DNA from: Rhizobium mesosinicum
GTDB lineage: Bacteria > Pseudomonadota > Alphaproteobacteria > Rhizobiales > Rhizobiaceae
Length of the DNA: 64,000 nucleotides
Assembly: GCF_019511345.1 (NCBI RefSeq)
Contig: NZ_JAEUAK010000005.1
Coordinates: 310,001-374,000, forward strand
Direction of reading: 5' to 3'
Shown here: positions 29,775 through 43,712 of the stretch, in pieces
Position numbering within the stretch: the first letter of the stretch is position 1
How the letters are laid out: every line of letters begins with the position of its first letter
Made by a program: the position numbers and the translations under genes
Notes under the pieces: model-generated
The model's input: only the letters and a program-made list of their open reading frames with translations
Told to the model about the DNA's origin: nothing
Databases searched by the model: none

Positions 29775-32206
29775 AGAAACTGGATCTGATGGGCAAAAAG
29801 CCTGCACTGGAACTGAGGGACGAAATCGAAGAACGCGCCGGCGCGGATGCGGTCTTCGACTATGCGCCCCTGCCTGACATCGCCGACGAGATGGTCGATA
29901 ATAACGGCGCCATCCGGCCGGTCTGGCAGCGCTTCCTCGCCCATCTGAACATCATGCCGGAAAAGGATCTGGCCGAGCGGTTCGCCCGCGCCGACCGTTA
30001 CCTGCGCGACGCCGGCGTCTTCTACCGGGCTTACGGCGCCAAGGGCAGCGGCGAGCGTGCCTGGCCGCTCTCCCACATTCCAGTGCTGATCGACGAGCGT
30101 GAATGGCAGGCTCTTTCCGCAGGTCTCGTGCAGCGTGCCAATCTCCTCGAAGCGATGGTTGCCGATATCTACGGCGACAACAAGCTCGTCGAGGAAGGTA
30201 TCGTTCCCCCCGCCCTCATTGCTGCCAATCCGGAATTCCAGCGACCCCTGGTTGGCGTAAAACCAGCAACCGGTCACTATCTGCATTTCTGCGCCTTCGA
30301 GGTTGGCCGCGGCCCCGACGGTAATTGGTGGGTACTTGCCGACCGCACGCAGGCGCCTTCGGGCGCCGGCTTTGCGCTGGAAAATCGCGTGGCGACCACC
30401 CGCGCCTTTTCCGATATTTACGCCGAAACGCCGGTTCACCGCCTGGCTTCCTTCTTCGGCGCCTTCCGAGACGCGCTGCAGACGATGAAACATTCGGGCG
30501 ACGACCGCATCGCGGTTCTGACCCCGGGACCGGCAAACGAAACCTACTACGAACACGCCTATATTGCCCGCTACCTCGGCTTCATGCTGTTGGAAGGCGA
30601 GGATCTGACTGTCGTCAACGGCCGCGTCATGGTGCGCACCGTCGCCGGTCTGAAGCCGATTGGCGTGCTGTGGCGACGTCTCGATTCCGCCTATGCCGAT
30701 CCGCTGGAGCTGAACCAGAACTCGCATATCGGCACCCCCGGTCTTGTAGAGTCGTTGCGCGCCGAAACCGTCACCATCGTCAACGCGCTCGGCACCGGCG
30801 TTCTGGAAACGCGCGCCCTGCTCGCCTTCATGCCCGCCGTCTGTCGTCAGCTGCTGGCCGAAGATCTGCGCCTGCCATCCATTGCCACATGGTGGTGCGG
30901 CCAGAAGGACGAGCGTGACCACGTGGCTGCCAATATCGAGAGGATGGTGATCGGCCCGGCCTATTCCCGCGCGCCCTTCTTCGATGACAGCGGCGAATCC
31001 GTCCTCGGCTCGTCGCTACGCGCCACCGCGAAGAATTCGATTGCAGACTGGCTGACAAGCGACGGTGCAAAGCTCGTCGGTCAGGAAGTCGTCACCCTCT
31101 CGACCACACCCGCCTGGGTCAACGGCAAGCTGACGCCGCGGCCGATGTCGCTGCGCGTGTTCGCCGCCCGTACGGCCAACGGCTGGCAGATCATGCCGGG
31201 CGGCTTTGCCCGCATCGGCTCGGGAGACGATGTCGCCGCCATCGCCATGCAATCCGGTGGCGCGGCCGCCGATGTCTGGATCGTCAGCGACAAACCGGTC
31301 GAGCGCCACACACTGTTGCCCGCCGAGGGCAGCTTCACCCGCAATATGCCGGGCAGCCTGCCGAGCCGCGCAGCCGACAACCTCTTCTGGCTGGGCCGCT
31401 ATATCGAACGCGCCGAAGGAGCGCTGCGCATCCTGCGCGCTTGGCACGCACGCTACGCCGAGGCAGCCGACCCGAACCAGCCGCTGCTTGCCGACGTCAC
31501 TAATTATCTTGCCGCCGTCGATATCGACACCGCCGAGCCGGTGCCGGAATCGCTGCTGCGCAACATCGACAGCGCCGTCTATTCGGCGAGCAATATCCGC
31601 GACCGCTTCTCGCCGGACGGATGGCTGGCTCTGAACGATCTCGCCAAGACTGCCCGCCGCTTCCACTCGACAATTACGTCAGGTGATGATGCCAGCCATG
31701 CGATGACGATCCTGCTGCGCAAGCTCGCGGGTTTTGCCGGTCTCGTGCATGAAAACATGTACCGCTTCACAGGCTGGCGCTTTCTCTCGCTTGGCCGATA
31801 CATCGAGCGCGGCCTGCACATGACGCGGCTTCTCGGCCATATGTCCGGCCCGGAAGCGCCCGATGGCGCGCTCGACATGCTGCTCGAAATCGGCGACAGC
31901 GTCATGACCCACCGCCGCCGCTACAACGTCAACACCGCGCGGCTGACCGTCACCGATCTCCTGGCGCTCGATCCTCTCAATCCGCGCTCGATCCTCTTCC
32001 AGATGAACGAGATCCATCGGGAGGTCGAGCAGCTTCCGAACGCCTTCATGAACGGCCAGATGTCGCCCTTCTACCGCGAGGCGATGCGCCTGCATTCCGG
32101 TCTCGCCGTCATGACGCCCGAGGCCATGAACGGTGATGTCTATCACCGGCTGGAGCGTGAACTGGAACAGCTCTCCGACCTTCTGGCGCAGACCTATCTC
32201 GGATGA
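29771..32206 (+). CDS. Circularly permuted ATP-grasp ligase fused to an Alpha-E domain
   Basis: 811 residues. The N-terminal half (about 60-470) is a circularly permuted ATP-grasp domain (formerly DUF404/DUF407): [41 protein letters not shown], and [16 protein letters not shown] are recognisable. The C-terminal third (about 530-805) is an all-helical Alpha-E domain opening with [15 protein letters not shown]. In many bacteria these are separate genes; here they are one protein. It probably makes an ATP-dependent amide bond. The TTG start at 29771 overlaps the previous stop; an ATG at 29789 is an alternative. Coupled to the next gene by ATGA. Confidence 0.9.
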   Translation: MKKLDLMGKKPALELRDEIEERAGADAVFDYAPLPDIADEMVDNNGAIRPVWQRFLAHLNIMPEKDLAERFARADRYLRDAGVFYRAYGAKGSGERAWPLSHIPVLIDEREWQALSAGLVQRANLLEAMVADIYGDNKLVEEGIVPPALIAANPEFQRPLVGVKPATGHYLHFCAFEVGRGPDGNWWVLADRTQAPSGAGFALENRVATTRAFSDIYAETPVHRLASFFGAFRDALQTMKHSGDDRIAVLTPGPANETYYEHAYIARYLGFMLLEGEDLTVVNGRVMVRTVAGLKPIGVLWRRLDSAYADPLELNQNSHIGTPGLVESLRAETVTIVNALGTGVLETRALLAFMPAVCRQLLAEDLRLPSIATWWCGQKDERDHVAANIERMVIGPAYSRAPFFDDSGESVLGSSLRATAKNSIADWLTSDGAKLVGQEVVTLSTTPAWVNGKLTPRPMSLRVFAARTANGWQIMPGGFARIGSGDDVAAIAMQSGGAAADVWIVSDKPVERHTLLPAEGSFTRNMPGSLPSRAADNLFWLGRYIERAEGALRILRAWHARYAEAADPNQPLLADVTNYLAAVDIDTAEPVPESLLRNIDSAVYSASNIRDRFSPDGWLALNDLAKTARRFHSTITSGDDASHAMTILLRKLAGFAGLVHENMYRFTGWRFLSLGRYIERGLHMTRLLGHMSGPEAPDGALDMLLEIGDSVMTHRRRYNVNTARLTVTDLLALDPLNPRSILFQMNEIHREVEQLPNAFMNGQMSPFYREAMRLHSGLAVMTPEAMNGDVYHRLERELEQLSDLLAQTYLG

Positions 32207-33090
32207 TGGCCGTGCTCTACGATCTCACTTTGCATATGGGCTATGCCTACGACACGCCGGCATCTGGGGCCCGCCACATCATGCGTCTCATGCCGCTCTC
32301 GCTGCAAAACCGCCAGCGCCTTGTCGCAGGCTCGATCAGCATTTCGCCGCAGCCGGACGAGCAATCCCATTTCGTCGATTTCTTCCAGCATCCGGCAACA
32401 TCTTTCCTGCTGCGATCGCCGCATGAAACGCTCGACATCCGCATGCAAGCCCGCGTGCAGGTCGAAAGCCAGGCCATGTCGGCAGATTTCTCGCCGTTGC
32501 TGGCCGACCTGGCGGAGGAAGTCGCCGGAATCTGGTCGCTCGATTCGGCCTCGCCCCACCATTTCCTTGGCGACAGTCCGCGTTTGGCGGAAACCAAGAC
32601 GATCAGCGAATACGCAAAGACGTGTGCCCAACCCTCGCTGACAGTCATGCAGATAGCCTATGCGCTTTGCGCCCGCATCAACGAGGATTTCACCTACGAT
32701 CCGGAAGCGACGAGCGTCGACACGACTCCGCTGGAGTCCTTCAAGCTGAAGCGCGGTGTCTGCCAGGATTTCGCCCATGTGATGATCCTGGCGCTGCGCA
32801 GCCTCGGCATCCCCGCCGGTTACGTTTCCGGCTTCCTCCGCACCATACCACCGCCCGGCAAGGAGCGGCTGGAAGGGGCTGACGCCATGCATGCTTGGGT
32901 CCGCGTCTGGTGCGGCGAGACGGTCGGCTGGATCGAACTCGATCCCACCAACAATATCCCTGCTGGAACCGACCATATCGTCGTCGCATACGGCCGCGAC
33001 TACGCCGATGTCGCTCCTGTTATCGGTGTCCTCAAGAGCTACGGCAGCCAGCGTTCCGTGCAGGCAGTGGACGTGATTCCGCTCAAATAA
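32203..33090 (+). CDS. Transglutaminase family cysteine protease
   Basis: 295 residues: a beta-rich N-terminal bacterial transglutaminase domain (about 1-90) and the catalytic core with Cys187 (RGVCQDFAHVM), His230 (DAMHAWVRVW) and Asp247 (ELDPTNN). It has no signal peptide, so it is cytoplasmic like its partners. The start overlaps the ATP-grasp gene by ATGA; a second ATG one codon later is equally possible. It presumably processes the product or substrate of the two ligases encoded upstream. Confidence 0.9.
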   Translation: MMAVLYDLTLHMGYAYDTPASGARHIMRLMPLSLQNRQRLVAGSISISPQPDEQSHFVDFFQHPATSFLLRSPHETLDIRMQARVQVESQAMSADFSPLLADLAEEVAGIWSLDSASPHHFLGDSPRLAETKTISEYAKTCAQPSLTVMQIAYALCARINEDFTYDPEATSVDTTPLESFKLKRGVCQDFAHVMILALRSLGIPAGYVSGFLRTIPPPGKERLEGADAMHAWVRVWCGETVGWIELDPTNNIPAGTDHIVVAYGRDYADVAPVIGVLKSYGSQRSVQAVDVIPLK

Positions 33091-33115
33091 TCCCGAAACT
33101 GGAAAAAACAGCCAC

Positions 33116-33135
33116 TTGCCTACAATTTTAGGCAA
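33116..33135 (+). promoter_or_regulatory. Inverted repeat TTGCCTA/TAGGCAA
   Basis: A perfect 7-bp inverted repeat with a 6-nt AT-rich spacer lies between the transglutaminase operon and the VWA gene. There is no T-run, so an operator or weak 3' hairpin is more likely than a terminator. Confidence 0.3.
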
Positions 33136-33202
33136 CGCCTTCAGCGGCCATTAAAGTCATCTGATCCATCGATAGCGACAACATAGCGCTCCTTTTAAAC
33201 CG

Positions 33203-34393
33203 GTGGACATGATGAACACCTTGCATTCGCTTCTTGATCGGCTGCGGCGCGACCGTGGCGGCAATTTCGGTATGATGACGGCAATATTGCTGCCGGTGCT
33301 CGTCGGTGCCGCAGGCTTCGCGATTGATACCATGAACATCATGGCTTCGCAGCGCCAGCTTCAAGAAGCAGCCGATGCCGGAGCTCTTGCAGCAGCGTCC
33401 GCACTTTCTGCCGGCAAGGTCACCACCGACGATCAGGCAAAGACCCTCGCCAAGGATTTCGTGATCGGCCAGATGGCAAACTATGTGGATGCGGCAACTA
33501 TCAGTGCTTTGGAAACATCGACGGCCGTGACCATCAACACGACAACCTCGTCAGGCGGCAAAAGCTACAAGATCTCGGTCAATGCGTCCTATCCGTTGAG
33601 CCTGACACCATTCATGAACGTGCTCGGATTTAAAACGTCCAATATAGCGGCGGCAGGCACCTCAACAGGCGGCATCAGCCAGGAGCGTAGCGCGGTTTCC
33701 ATGACGCTCGTTCTCGACGAATCCGGCTCGATGCTCGCAAATACCGGCACCAAGATTGTGCCGACAACGAGTTGCAAGCAATACAATACCAGCGGTCAGT
33801 CGATCGGCGAGAAGAGCCCGTGCTATATTAAGAAAATTGACGCATTGAAGACGGCTGCCAACCTCCTTCTCGATCAGTTGGACAAGGCCGACCCGCAATC
33901 CAAATACGTTCGCACCAACGCAATCGCCTGGAGCGGCACCATCCAGGACTCTAATAGCTTCAACTGGGGCACTTCCAAGACAAGGACCGAAGTCATCAAT
34001 ACGATGTCGGCAGGCGGCAACACGGAATCGTCAGTGCCGATGGAGAAAGCCTATAATGGCCTGAATTCGATAGGCGGAGGCTCGGAGTCGAAAATTCAGG
34101 CTGATGCCGGCAACAACAAGCTAACTAAATATATCGTCTTCATGACGGACGGTGAAAACAACAATTCTTCGTCCGACACAAAGACGCTGGCCACCTGCGC
34201 CAATGCTAAAAAGGACGGGATCAAGATCTATTCGATCGCATTCATGGCCCCCGAAGCGGGAAAAAACCTCCTGAGCACGTGCGCCAGTGGCCCCACCTAC
34301 TACTTCCAGGCAGAAAGTATGAACGACCTTATTGCCGCCTTCCAGGCCATTGGGCAGAACGCGGCGGCCGACAAAACCCTGCTGACGCAGTAA
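33203..34393 (+). CDS. TadG-like protein with VWA domain
   Basis: 396 residues. The N-terminus has the Tad pseudopilin-like segment: a short basic part (RLRRDRGGNFGMM), then one hydrophobic helix (about 25-47) and QLQEAADAGALAAASAL, typical of TadE/TadG/Flp-type proteins. A von Willebrand A domain follows with an intact MIDAS start DESGSM (about 172-177) and FMTDGENNN. It should be anchored in the inner membrane with the VWA domain outside. No other tad/cpa pilus gene is nearby. The start is uncertain: GTG 33203, ATG 33209 or ATG 33212, none with a good ribosome binding site. Confidence 0.85.
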   Translation: MDMMNTLHSLLDRLRRDRGGNFGMMTAILLPVLVGAAGFAIDTMNIMASQRQLQEAADAGALAAASALSAGKVTTDDQAKTLAKDFVIGQMANYVDAATISALETSTAVTINTTTSSGGKSYKISVNASYPLSLTPFMNVLGFKTSNIAAAGTSTGGISQERSAVSMTLVLDESGSMLANTGTKIVPTTSCKQYNTSGQSIGEKSPCYIKKIDALKTAANLLLDQLDKADPQSKYVRTNAIAWSGTIQDSNSFNWGTSKTRTEVINTMSAGGNTESSVPMEKAYNGLNSIGGGSESKIQADAGNNKLTKYIVFMTDGENNNSSSDTKTLATCANAKKDGIKIYSIAFMAPEAGKNLLSTCASGPTYYFQAESMNDLIAAFQAIGQNAAADKTLLTQ

Positions 34394-34416
34394 TCAAAGC
34401 TCCGTTCTCACAATCA

Positions 34417-34450
34417 AAAAGCCGCCCCGGAACAAACGGAGGCGGCTTTT
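34417..34450 (+). terminator. Intrinsic terminator after the TadG/VWA gene
   Basis: AAAAGCCGCC and GGCGGCTTTT form a perfect 10-bp stem (14-nt loop), followed by CGTTT. Confidence 0.88.
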
Positions 34451-34669
34451 CGTTTAAAGCTATTCAACCCCATCAGATCGGGAAAACCGATTGAAATCAA
34501 GTCCCTTAAGCCGCTCGAATATGAAGGTTCCGCAAATTTTTCGTTTGTCCAATTCCCTTGTTGCAAGTGCGTGATAACGGTGCATAAACTGCCCTGTCAG
34601 CTTGAGCGACAAATCGATTGAAGCAGGCGTAAGATACTGTAACCAAATCAAAATTGGCGAGACCTGACC

Positions 34670-37129
34670 ATGAATACTGTTTCGAAGCCGATCATTCTCT
34701 CACCAGCTCCGCGCAGTTCCCGACCAGAAATCCTCGCCGAGGAAATCATCGAGCGTCTGACCTACCGCATCGGCAAAGATGCCAAGGTCGCCAAGCCGCA
34801 CGACTGGCTGACGGCAACCATTCTCGTAGTGCGTGACCGCATCATCGACAAGTGGATGGAATCCACCCGCAAGGTCTACGAAACCGGCGCCAAGCGCGTC
34901 TACTATATGTCGCTCGAATTCCTGATCGGCCGCCTGATGCGCGATGCCGTCTCCAACCTCGGCCTGATGGAAGAGGTAAGGGACGCACTTGCTTCGCTCG
35001 GCGTCGATATCAACGTCATTGCCGGCCTCGAACCGGATGCTGCCCTCGGCAACGGCGGTCTCGGTCGTCTCGCCGCCTGTTTCATGGAGTCGATGGCAAC
35101 TGTGGATGTCCCGGCTTACGGCTACGGCATTCGCTACGTCCACGGCCTTTTCCGTCAGCAGATGGCGGATGGCTGGCAGGTCGAGTTGCCGGAAAACTGG
35201 CTTGCGCACGGCAACCCCTGGGAATTCGAACGCCGCGAAAGCGCCTACGAAATCGGCTTCGGCGGCTCGATCGAGGTCATCGGTGGCCATGACGAGCAAC
35301 CGCGTTACGTCTGGAAGCCGGCCGAGCGCGTCATTGCCGCCGCCTTCGACACACCTGTCGTCGGCTGGCGTGGCAAGCGCGTCAATACGCTGCGCCTCTG
35401 GTCGGCCCAGCCGATCGACCCGATCCTGCTCGACGCTTTCAACGCCGGCGACCATATCGGCGCGCTGCGCGAAAGCAACAGGGCCGAAAGCCTGACCCGG
35501 GTTCTCTACCCGGCCGATGCGACGCCTGCCGGCCAGGAACTGCGCCTGCGCCAGGAATATTTCTTCTCGTCCGCCTCGCTGCAGGACATCCTGCGCCGTC
35601 ACCTGCAACAATATGACGACTTCACATCCCTGCCGGACAAGGTGGCGATCCAGCTCAACGATACCCACCCAGCCGTTTCCGTCGCCGAACTGACACGTCT
35701 GCTCTGCGACGTGCATGGCCTGGATTTCGATACGGCGTGGGATATCACCCGCCGCACCTTCTCCTACACCAACCACACGCTTCTTCCTGAAGCGCTGGAA
35801 AGCTGGCCGGTTCCGCTCTTCGAGCGTCTGCTGCCGCGCCACATGCAGATCATCTATGCGATCAACGCCAAGATCCTGATCGAGGCGCGCAAGACGCGCA
35901 ATTTCTCCGACACGGAAATCCGTTCGATCTCGCTGATCGACGAAAGCGGCGAGCGTCGCGTGCGCATGGGCAACCTCGCCTTCGTCGGCTCGCACTCGAT
36001 CAACGGCGTCTCGGCTTTGCACACCGACCTGATGAAGGTCACCGTCTTTGCGGATCTGCACAAGCTTTATCCTGACCGCATCAACAACAAGACCAACGGC
36101 ATCACCCCCCGTCGCTGGCTGCAGCAGTGCAATCCCGGCCTGACCGGCCTGCTGCGCGAGGCGATCGGCGACGAATTCCTCGACGACGCCGAAAAGCTGC
36201 GCGCGCTCGACAAATTCGCCACCGACCCGAGCTTCCAGCAGAAATTCGCGGCCGTGAAGCGCGCCAACAAGGTTGCGCTCTCCAATCTCGTCGCCAGCCG
36301 CATGGGCGTGAAGCTCGATCCTTCGGCCATGTTCGACATCCAGATCAAGCGCATCCACGAATACAAGCGCCAGCTCCTGAACATCATCGAAGCCGTTGCA
36401 CTCTACGATCAGATCCGCTCGCATCCGGAGCTGGATTGGGTGCCGCGTGTAAAACTCTTCGCTGGCAAGGCTGCGCCGAGCTATTACAACGCCAAACTCA
36501 TCATCAAGCTCATCAACGACGTCGCCCGCACCATCAACAACGACCCATCGGTCCGCGGCCTGCTGAAGGTCGTCTTCGTGCCAAATTACAACGTTACGCT
36601 TGCCGAAGTCATGGTTCCGGCCGCCGACCTTTCCGAGCAGATCTCGACCGCCGGTATGGAGGCATCGGGTACCGGCAACATGAAGTTCGGCCTGAACGGT
36701 GCACTGACCATCGGCACGCTCGACGGCGCCAATGTCGAGATGCGCGACAATGTCGGCGAAGACAACATCGTCATCTTCGGCCTGCAGGCCGATGAAGTCG
36801 CCAAGATCCGTAGCGAGGGCCACAATCCTCGTGCGATCATCGAAGGCTCGCGTGAGCTGTCTCAGGCACTTGCCGCCATCAGCTCAGGCGTTTTCTCCCC
36901 TGACGATCGCAACCGCTACGCCGCCCTCATCGACGGCATCTATTCCCACGACTGGTTCATGGTGGCTGGCGATTTCGATGCTTATGCCGCCGCCCAGCGC
37001 GAAGTCGACCAGATCTGGACCAACCAGTCCTCCTGGTATGAGAAGACGATCAACAATACGGCGCGGATGGGCTGGTTCTCTTCCGACCGTACGATCCGGC
37101 AATATGCAGAAGAGATCTGGAGAGCTTGA
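34670..37129 (+). CDS. glgP: Glycogen phosphorylase
   Basis: 819 residues of the maltodextrin/glycogen phosphorylase family (GT35). It releases glucose-1-phosphate from glycogen chain ends using PLP phosphate as acid-base catalyst. The PLP lysine is Lys672 in GTGNMKFGLNGALT. Other family blocks are present: NGGLGRLAACFMES, QLNDTHPAVSVAELTR and TNGITPRRWL. The length is normal. It starts the glycogen operon; its TGA overlaps the glgB ATG (TGATG). Confidence 0.97.
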   Translation: MNTVSKPIILSPAPRSSRPEILAEEIIERLTYRIGKDAKVAKPHDWLTATILVVRDRIIDKWMESTRKVYETGAKRVYYMSLEFLIGRLMRDAVSNLGLMEEVRDALASLGVDINVIAGLEPDAALGNGGLGRLAACFMESMATVDVPAYGYGIRYVHGLFRQQMADGWQVELPENWLAHGNPWEFERRESAYEIGFGGSIEVIGGHDEQPRYVWKPAERVIAAAFDTPVVGWRGKRVNTLRLWSAQPIDPILLDAFNAGDHIGALRESNRAESLTRVLYPADATPAGQELRLRQEYFFSSASLQDILRRHLQQYDDFTSLPDKVAIQLNDTHPAVSVAELTRLLCDVHGLDFDTAWDITRRTFSYTNHTLLPEALESWPVPLFERLLPRHMQIIYAINAKILIEARKTRNFSDTEIRSISLIDESGERRVRMGNLAFVGSHSINGVSALHTDLMKVTVFADLHKLYPDRINNKTNGITPRRWLQQCNPGLTGLLREAIGDEFLDDAEKLRALDKFATDPSFQQKFAAVKRANKVALSNLVASRMGVKLDPSAMFDIQIKRIHEYKRQLLNIIEAVALYDQIRSHPELDWVPRVKLFAGKAAPSYYNAKLIIKLINDVARTINNDPSVRGLLKVVFVPNYNVTLAEVMVPAADLSEQISTAGMEASGTGNMKFGLNGALTIGTLDGANVEMRDNVGEDNIVIFGLQADEVAKIRSEGHNPRAIIEGSRELSQALAAISSGVFSPDDRNRYAALIDGIYSHDWFMVAGDFDAYAAAQREVDQIWTNQSSWYEKTINNTARMGWFSSDRTIRQYAEEIWRA

Positions 37130-39336
37130 TGAAGTCGCCGAAAGCCGCCCCTGAAGTGAAGCTTCCCTGGGAAATTTCGGCAGACGAAATCGCGGCAATC
37201 CTCAGTGGCTCGCATGCCAATCCCTTTGCCGTCCTGGGCGTGCACCAGGCCGGCGGGACCTTCATCACCAGGTGTTTCCTTCCGGGCGCCGAGGAAGTCA
37301 CGGCAATGACGCTGGATGGGACGCCGATCGGCGATCTCCACCAGCTCCACGCTGACGGTATTTTCGGCGGTGAGGTTTCCGTTACGAAACTGCAGCCGGT
37401 TCGCTATCGCGCCCGGCGCGCCGACGCCGAATGGGCGGTGACGGACGCCTATAGCTTTGGTCCCGTACTCGGCCCGATGGACGATTATTACGCCAGGCAG
37501 GGTTCTCATCTGCGGCTTTTCGACAAGATGGGCGCACACCGCATCAAGCATGAGGGCGCGACCGGCATCCATTTTGCCGTCTGGGCGCCCAATGCCCAGC
37601 GCGTTTCCGTCGTCGGCGATTTCAATAACTGGGACGGACGGCGTCATGTTATGCGCTTCCGTTCCGACAGCGGCATCTGGGAAATCTTCGCTCCCGACGT
37701 GCCGCTCGGCGTTCCCTACAAATTCGAAATCCGCGGCCATGACGGCGTTCTGCTGCCTCTGAAGGCGGATCCCTTTGCGCGCCGCAGCGAACTTCGCCCG
37801 AAAACAGCTTCTGTAACAGCCGCCGAGCTCTCACAGGAATGGCAGGACGAAGAGCATTTGAAACACTGGCGCGAAACCGACAAGCGCCGGCAGCCGATCA
37901 GCATCTACGAGGTTCATGCGGGTTCGTGGCAGCGCCGGCAGGACGGCTCCATGTTGTCTTGGGACGAACTCGCCTCGAGCCTCATCCCTTACTGCGTCGA
38001 TATGGGCTTCACCCATATCGAATTCCTGCCGATCACCGAACACCCCTATGATCCCTCGTGGGGTTACCAGACGACCGGGCTCTACGCCCCGACGGCCCGC
38101 TTCGGTGAGCCGGAAGGTTTCGCCCGTTTCGTCAATGGCTGCCACAAGGTCGGCATCGGCGTCATTCTCGACTGGGTACCGGCACATTTCCCGACCGACG
38201 AACATGGTCTCGGCTGGTTTGACGGTACTGCGCTTTACGAGCACGAAGACCCGCGCAAGGGTTTCCACCCTGACTGGAATACGGCGATCTACAATTTTGG
38301 CCGCACCGAAGTCGTATCCTACCTCGTTAACAACGCGCTCTACTGGGCGGAGAAGTTCCATCTCGACGGCCTGCGCGTCGATGCGGTCGCCTCGATGCTC
38401 TATCTCGACTATTCGCGCAAGCACGGCGAATGGATTCCGAACGAATATGGCGGCAATGAAAATCTCGAAGCCGTCCGCTTCCTGCAGAACCTCAATACCC
38501 GCATTTACGGCGAACATCCCGGCGTCATGACCATCGCCGAGGAATCGACCTCCTGGCCGAAAGTTTCCCAGCCGGTCCATGAAGGCGGCCTTGGCTTCGG
38601 CTTCAAGTGGAACATGGGCTTCATGCACGACACGCTGAGCTACATGAGCCGCGAACCGGTGCATCGCAAGCATCACCACAACGAGTTGACCTTCGGGCTT
38701 CTCTACGCCTATTCGGAAAACTTTGTCCTGCCGCTGTCCCACGACGAAGTCGTGCACGGCAAAGGTTCCCTGATCGCCAAGATGCCCGGCGACGACTGGC
38801 AGAAATTCGCCAATCTGCGTGCCTACTATGCCTTCATGTGGGGCTATCCCGGCAAGAAGCTGCTCTTCATGGGCCAGGAATTTGCCCAATGGGGCGAATG
38901 GAGCGAAAACAAGTCGCTTGATTGGAACCTCCTGCAATATCGTATGCACGAAGGCATGCGCCGCCTCGTGCGCGATCTCAACTTCACCTACCGCAGCAAG
39001 GCGGCGCTCCATGCGCGCGACTGCGAAGGCGACGGTTTCGAATGGTTGATCGCCGACGATTATGAGAACTCGGTTTTCGCTTGGCTGCGCAAGGCACCCG
39101 GCCAGAAGCCGGTGGCCGTCATCAGCAACTTTACACCCGTCTATCGCGAGAACTACTCGATCCGGCTGCCTTCTGCCGGACGCTGGCGGGAAATCCTCAA
39201 TACCGATGCCGATATCTATGGCGGCAGCGGAAAAGGCAACGGCGGGCGCGTGCAGGCCGTCGATGCCGGCGGCGAGATAAGCTGCTCGATAACCCTGCCG
39301 CCGCTGGCGACGATCATGCTTGAACCCGAGAATTAG
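37129..39336 (+). CDS. glgB: 1,4-alpha-glucan branching enzyme
   Basis: 735 residues, GH13. It has an N-terminal CBM48 region ([19 protein letters not shown]) and a catalytic barrel with nucleophile Asp418 ([11 protein letters not shown]), acid Glu471 (IAEEST) and Asp539 (LSHDEVVHG), then a C-terminal beta domain. It introduces alpha-1,6 branches into glycogen. The ATG at 37129 overlaps the glgP stop and has GGAGAG upstream; a TTG one codon earlier is less likely. Length and domains match the long-form GlgB. Confidence 0.97.
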   Translation: MKSPKAAPEVKLPWEISADEIAAILSGSHANPFAVLGVHQAGGTFITRCFLPGAEEVTAMTLDGTPIGDLHQLHADGIFGGEVSVTKLQPVRYRARRADAEWAVTDAYSFGPVLGPMDDYYARQGSHLRLFDKMGAHRIKHEGATGIHFAVWAPNAQRVSVVGDFNNWDGRRHVMRFRSDSGIWEIFAPDVPLGVPYKFEIRGHDGVLLPLKADPFARRSELRPKTASVTAAELSQEWQDEEHLKHWRETDKRRQPISIYEVHAGSWQRRQDGSMLSWDELASSLIPYCVDMGFTHIEFLPITEHPYDPSWGYQTTGLYAPTARFGEPEGFARFVNGCHKVGIGVILDWVPAHFPTDEHGLGWFDGTALYEHEDPRKGFHPDWNTAIYNFGRTEVVSYLVNNALYWAEKFHLDGLRVDAVASMLYLDYSRKHGEWIPNEYGGNENLEAVRFLQNLNTRIYGEHPGVMTIAEESTSWPKVSQPVHEGGLGFGFKWNMGFMHDTLSYMSREPVHRKHHHNELTFGLLYAYSENFVLPLSHDEVVHGKGSLIAKMPGDDWQKFANLRAYYAFMWGYPGKKLLFMGQEFAQWGEWSENKSLDWNLLQYRMHEGMRRLVRDLNFTYRSKAALHARDCEGDGFEWLIADDYENSVFAWLRKAPGQKPVAVISNFTPVYRENYSIRLPSAGRWREILNTDADIYGGSGKGNGGRVQAVDAGGEISCSITLPPLATIMLEPEN

Positions 39337-39355
39337 TGACTGGTGGGAGGAGAAA

Positions 39356-40618
39356 ATGGTAGAAAAACGCATTCAGCCACTTGCCCGCGATGCAATGGCC
39401 TATGTTCTCGCCGGCGGCAGGGGAAGCCGCCTCAAGGAACTGACTGATCGACGCGCCAAACCGGCCGTCTATTTCGGCGGCAAGGCACGCATCATCGACT
39501 TCGCATTGTCGAACGCTTTGAATTCCGGCATCCGCCGTATCGGCGTCGCTACCCAGTACAAGGCGCATTCCCTGATCCGCCACATGCAGCGCGGCTGGAA
39601 CTTCTTCCGTCCGGAGCGAAATGAAAGCTTCGACATCCTGCCCGCCTCCCAGCGCGTTTCCGAAACGCAATGGTACGAAGGCACCGCCGACGCCGTCTAT
39701 CAGAACATCGACATCATCGAGGACTACGGCGTCGAATACATGGTCATCCTTGCCGGCGACCATGTCTACAAGATGGACTACGAATACATGCTCCAGCAGC
39801 ATGTCGATTCCGGCGCGGACGTGACGATCGGCTGCCTGGAAGTGCCGCGCATGGAGGCGGTCGGTTTCGGCGTTATGCATGTGAACGAGAAGGACGAGAT
39901 CTTCGCCTTCATCGAAAAGCCGGCCGATCCGCCTGGTATTCCGGACAAGCCGGATTTCGCTCTTGCCTCCATGGGCATCTACGTCTTCCGCACGAAGTTC
40001 CTCATCGAGGCACTCCGCCGCGATGCCGCTGATCCGACTTCGAGCCGCGACTTCGGCAAAGACATCATCCCCTATATCGTCGAGCACGGTAAGGCGGTCG
40101 CTCACCGCTTCGCCGAGTCCTGCGTCCGCTCCGATTTCGAGCATGAGCCCTATTGGCGCGACGTCGGTACGATCGACGCCTACTGGCAGGCCAATATCGA
40201 TCTGACCGCGATCGTCCCCGCCCTCGACATCTACGACAAGTCCTGGCCGATCTGGACCTATGCCGAGATCACCCCGCCGGCGAAATTTGTCCATGACGAT
40301 GAGGACCGCCGCGGCTCGGCAACGTCATCCGTCGTTGCCGGCGACTGCATCATCTCGGGCGCAAGCCTCAACCGGAGCCTTCTTTTCACCGGCGTTCGGG
40401 CCAACTCCTTCTCCAAGCTGGAAGGAGCGGTCATCCTGCCCAATGTGAAGATCGGCCGGCGCGCGCAGCTCAAGGATGTTGTGATCGACCACGGTGTCGT
40501 CATTCCGGAAGGTCTGGTCGTCGGCGAGGATCCCGAACTCGACGCTCGGCGCTTCAGACGGACGGAAAGCGGGATTTGCCTGATCACGCAACCGATGATC
40601 GACAAGCTGGATATCTGA
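39356..40618 (+). CDS. glgC: Glucose-1-phosphate adenylyltransferase (ADP-glucose pyrophosphorylase)
   Basis: 420 residues: nucleotidyltransferase domain ([20 protein letters not shown] near the N-terminus, with the nucleotide-binding Arg residues) and a C-terminal left-handed beta-helix. It makes ADP-glucose from ATP and glucose-1-phosphate, the committed and allosterically controlled step of glycogen synthesis. The ATG at 39356 has an excellent GGAGGAG four bases upstream; an upstream ATG at 39320 would overlap glgB and lacks such a site. The gap to glgA is 3 bp. Confidence 0.97.
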   Translation: MVEKRIQPLARDAMAYVLAGGRGSRLKELTDRRAKPAVYFGGKARIIDFALSNALNSGIRRIGVATQYKAHSLIRHMQRGWNFFRPERNESFDILPASQRVSETQWYEGTADAVYQNIDIIEDYGVEYMVILAGDHVYKMDYEYMLQQHVDSGADVTIGCLEVPRMEAVGFGVMHVNEKDEIFAFIEKPADPPGIPDKPDFALASMGIYVFRTKFLIEALRRDAADPTSSRDFGKDIIPYIVEHGKAVAHRFAESCVRSDFEHEPYWRDVGTIDAYWQANIDLTAIVPALDIYDKSWPIWTYAEITPPAKFVHDDEDRRGSATSSVVAGDCIISGASLNRSLLFTGVRANSFSKLEGAVILPNVKIGRRAQLKDVVIDHGVVIPEGLVVGEDPELDARRFRRTESGICLITQPMIDKLDI

Positions 40619-40621
40619 CTT

Positions 40622-43700
<3,079 letters not shown>

Positions 43701-43712
43701 TCCGGGGGGCGT

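Noticed and set aside
34700-36823. A 707-codon open frame antisense to glgP
   Set aside because: glgP is unmistakable on the plus strand; the antisense product has no family features.
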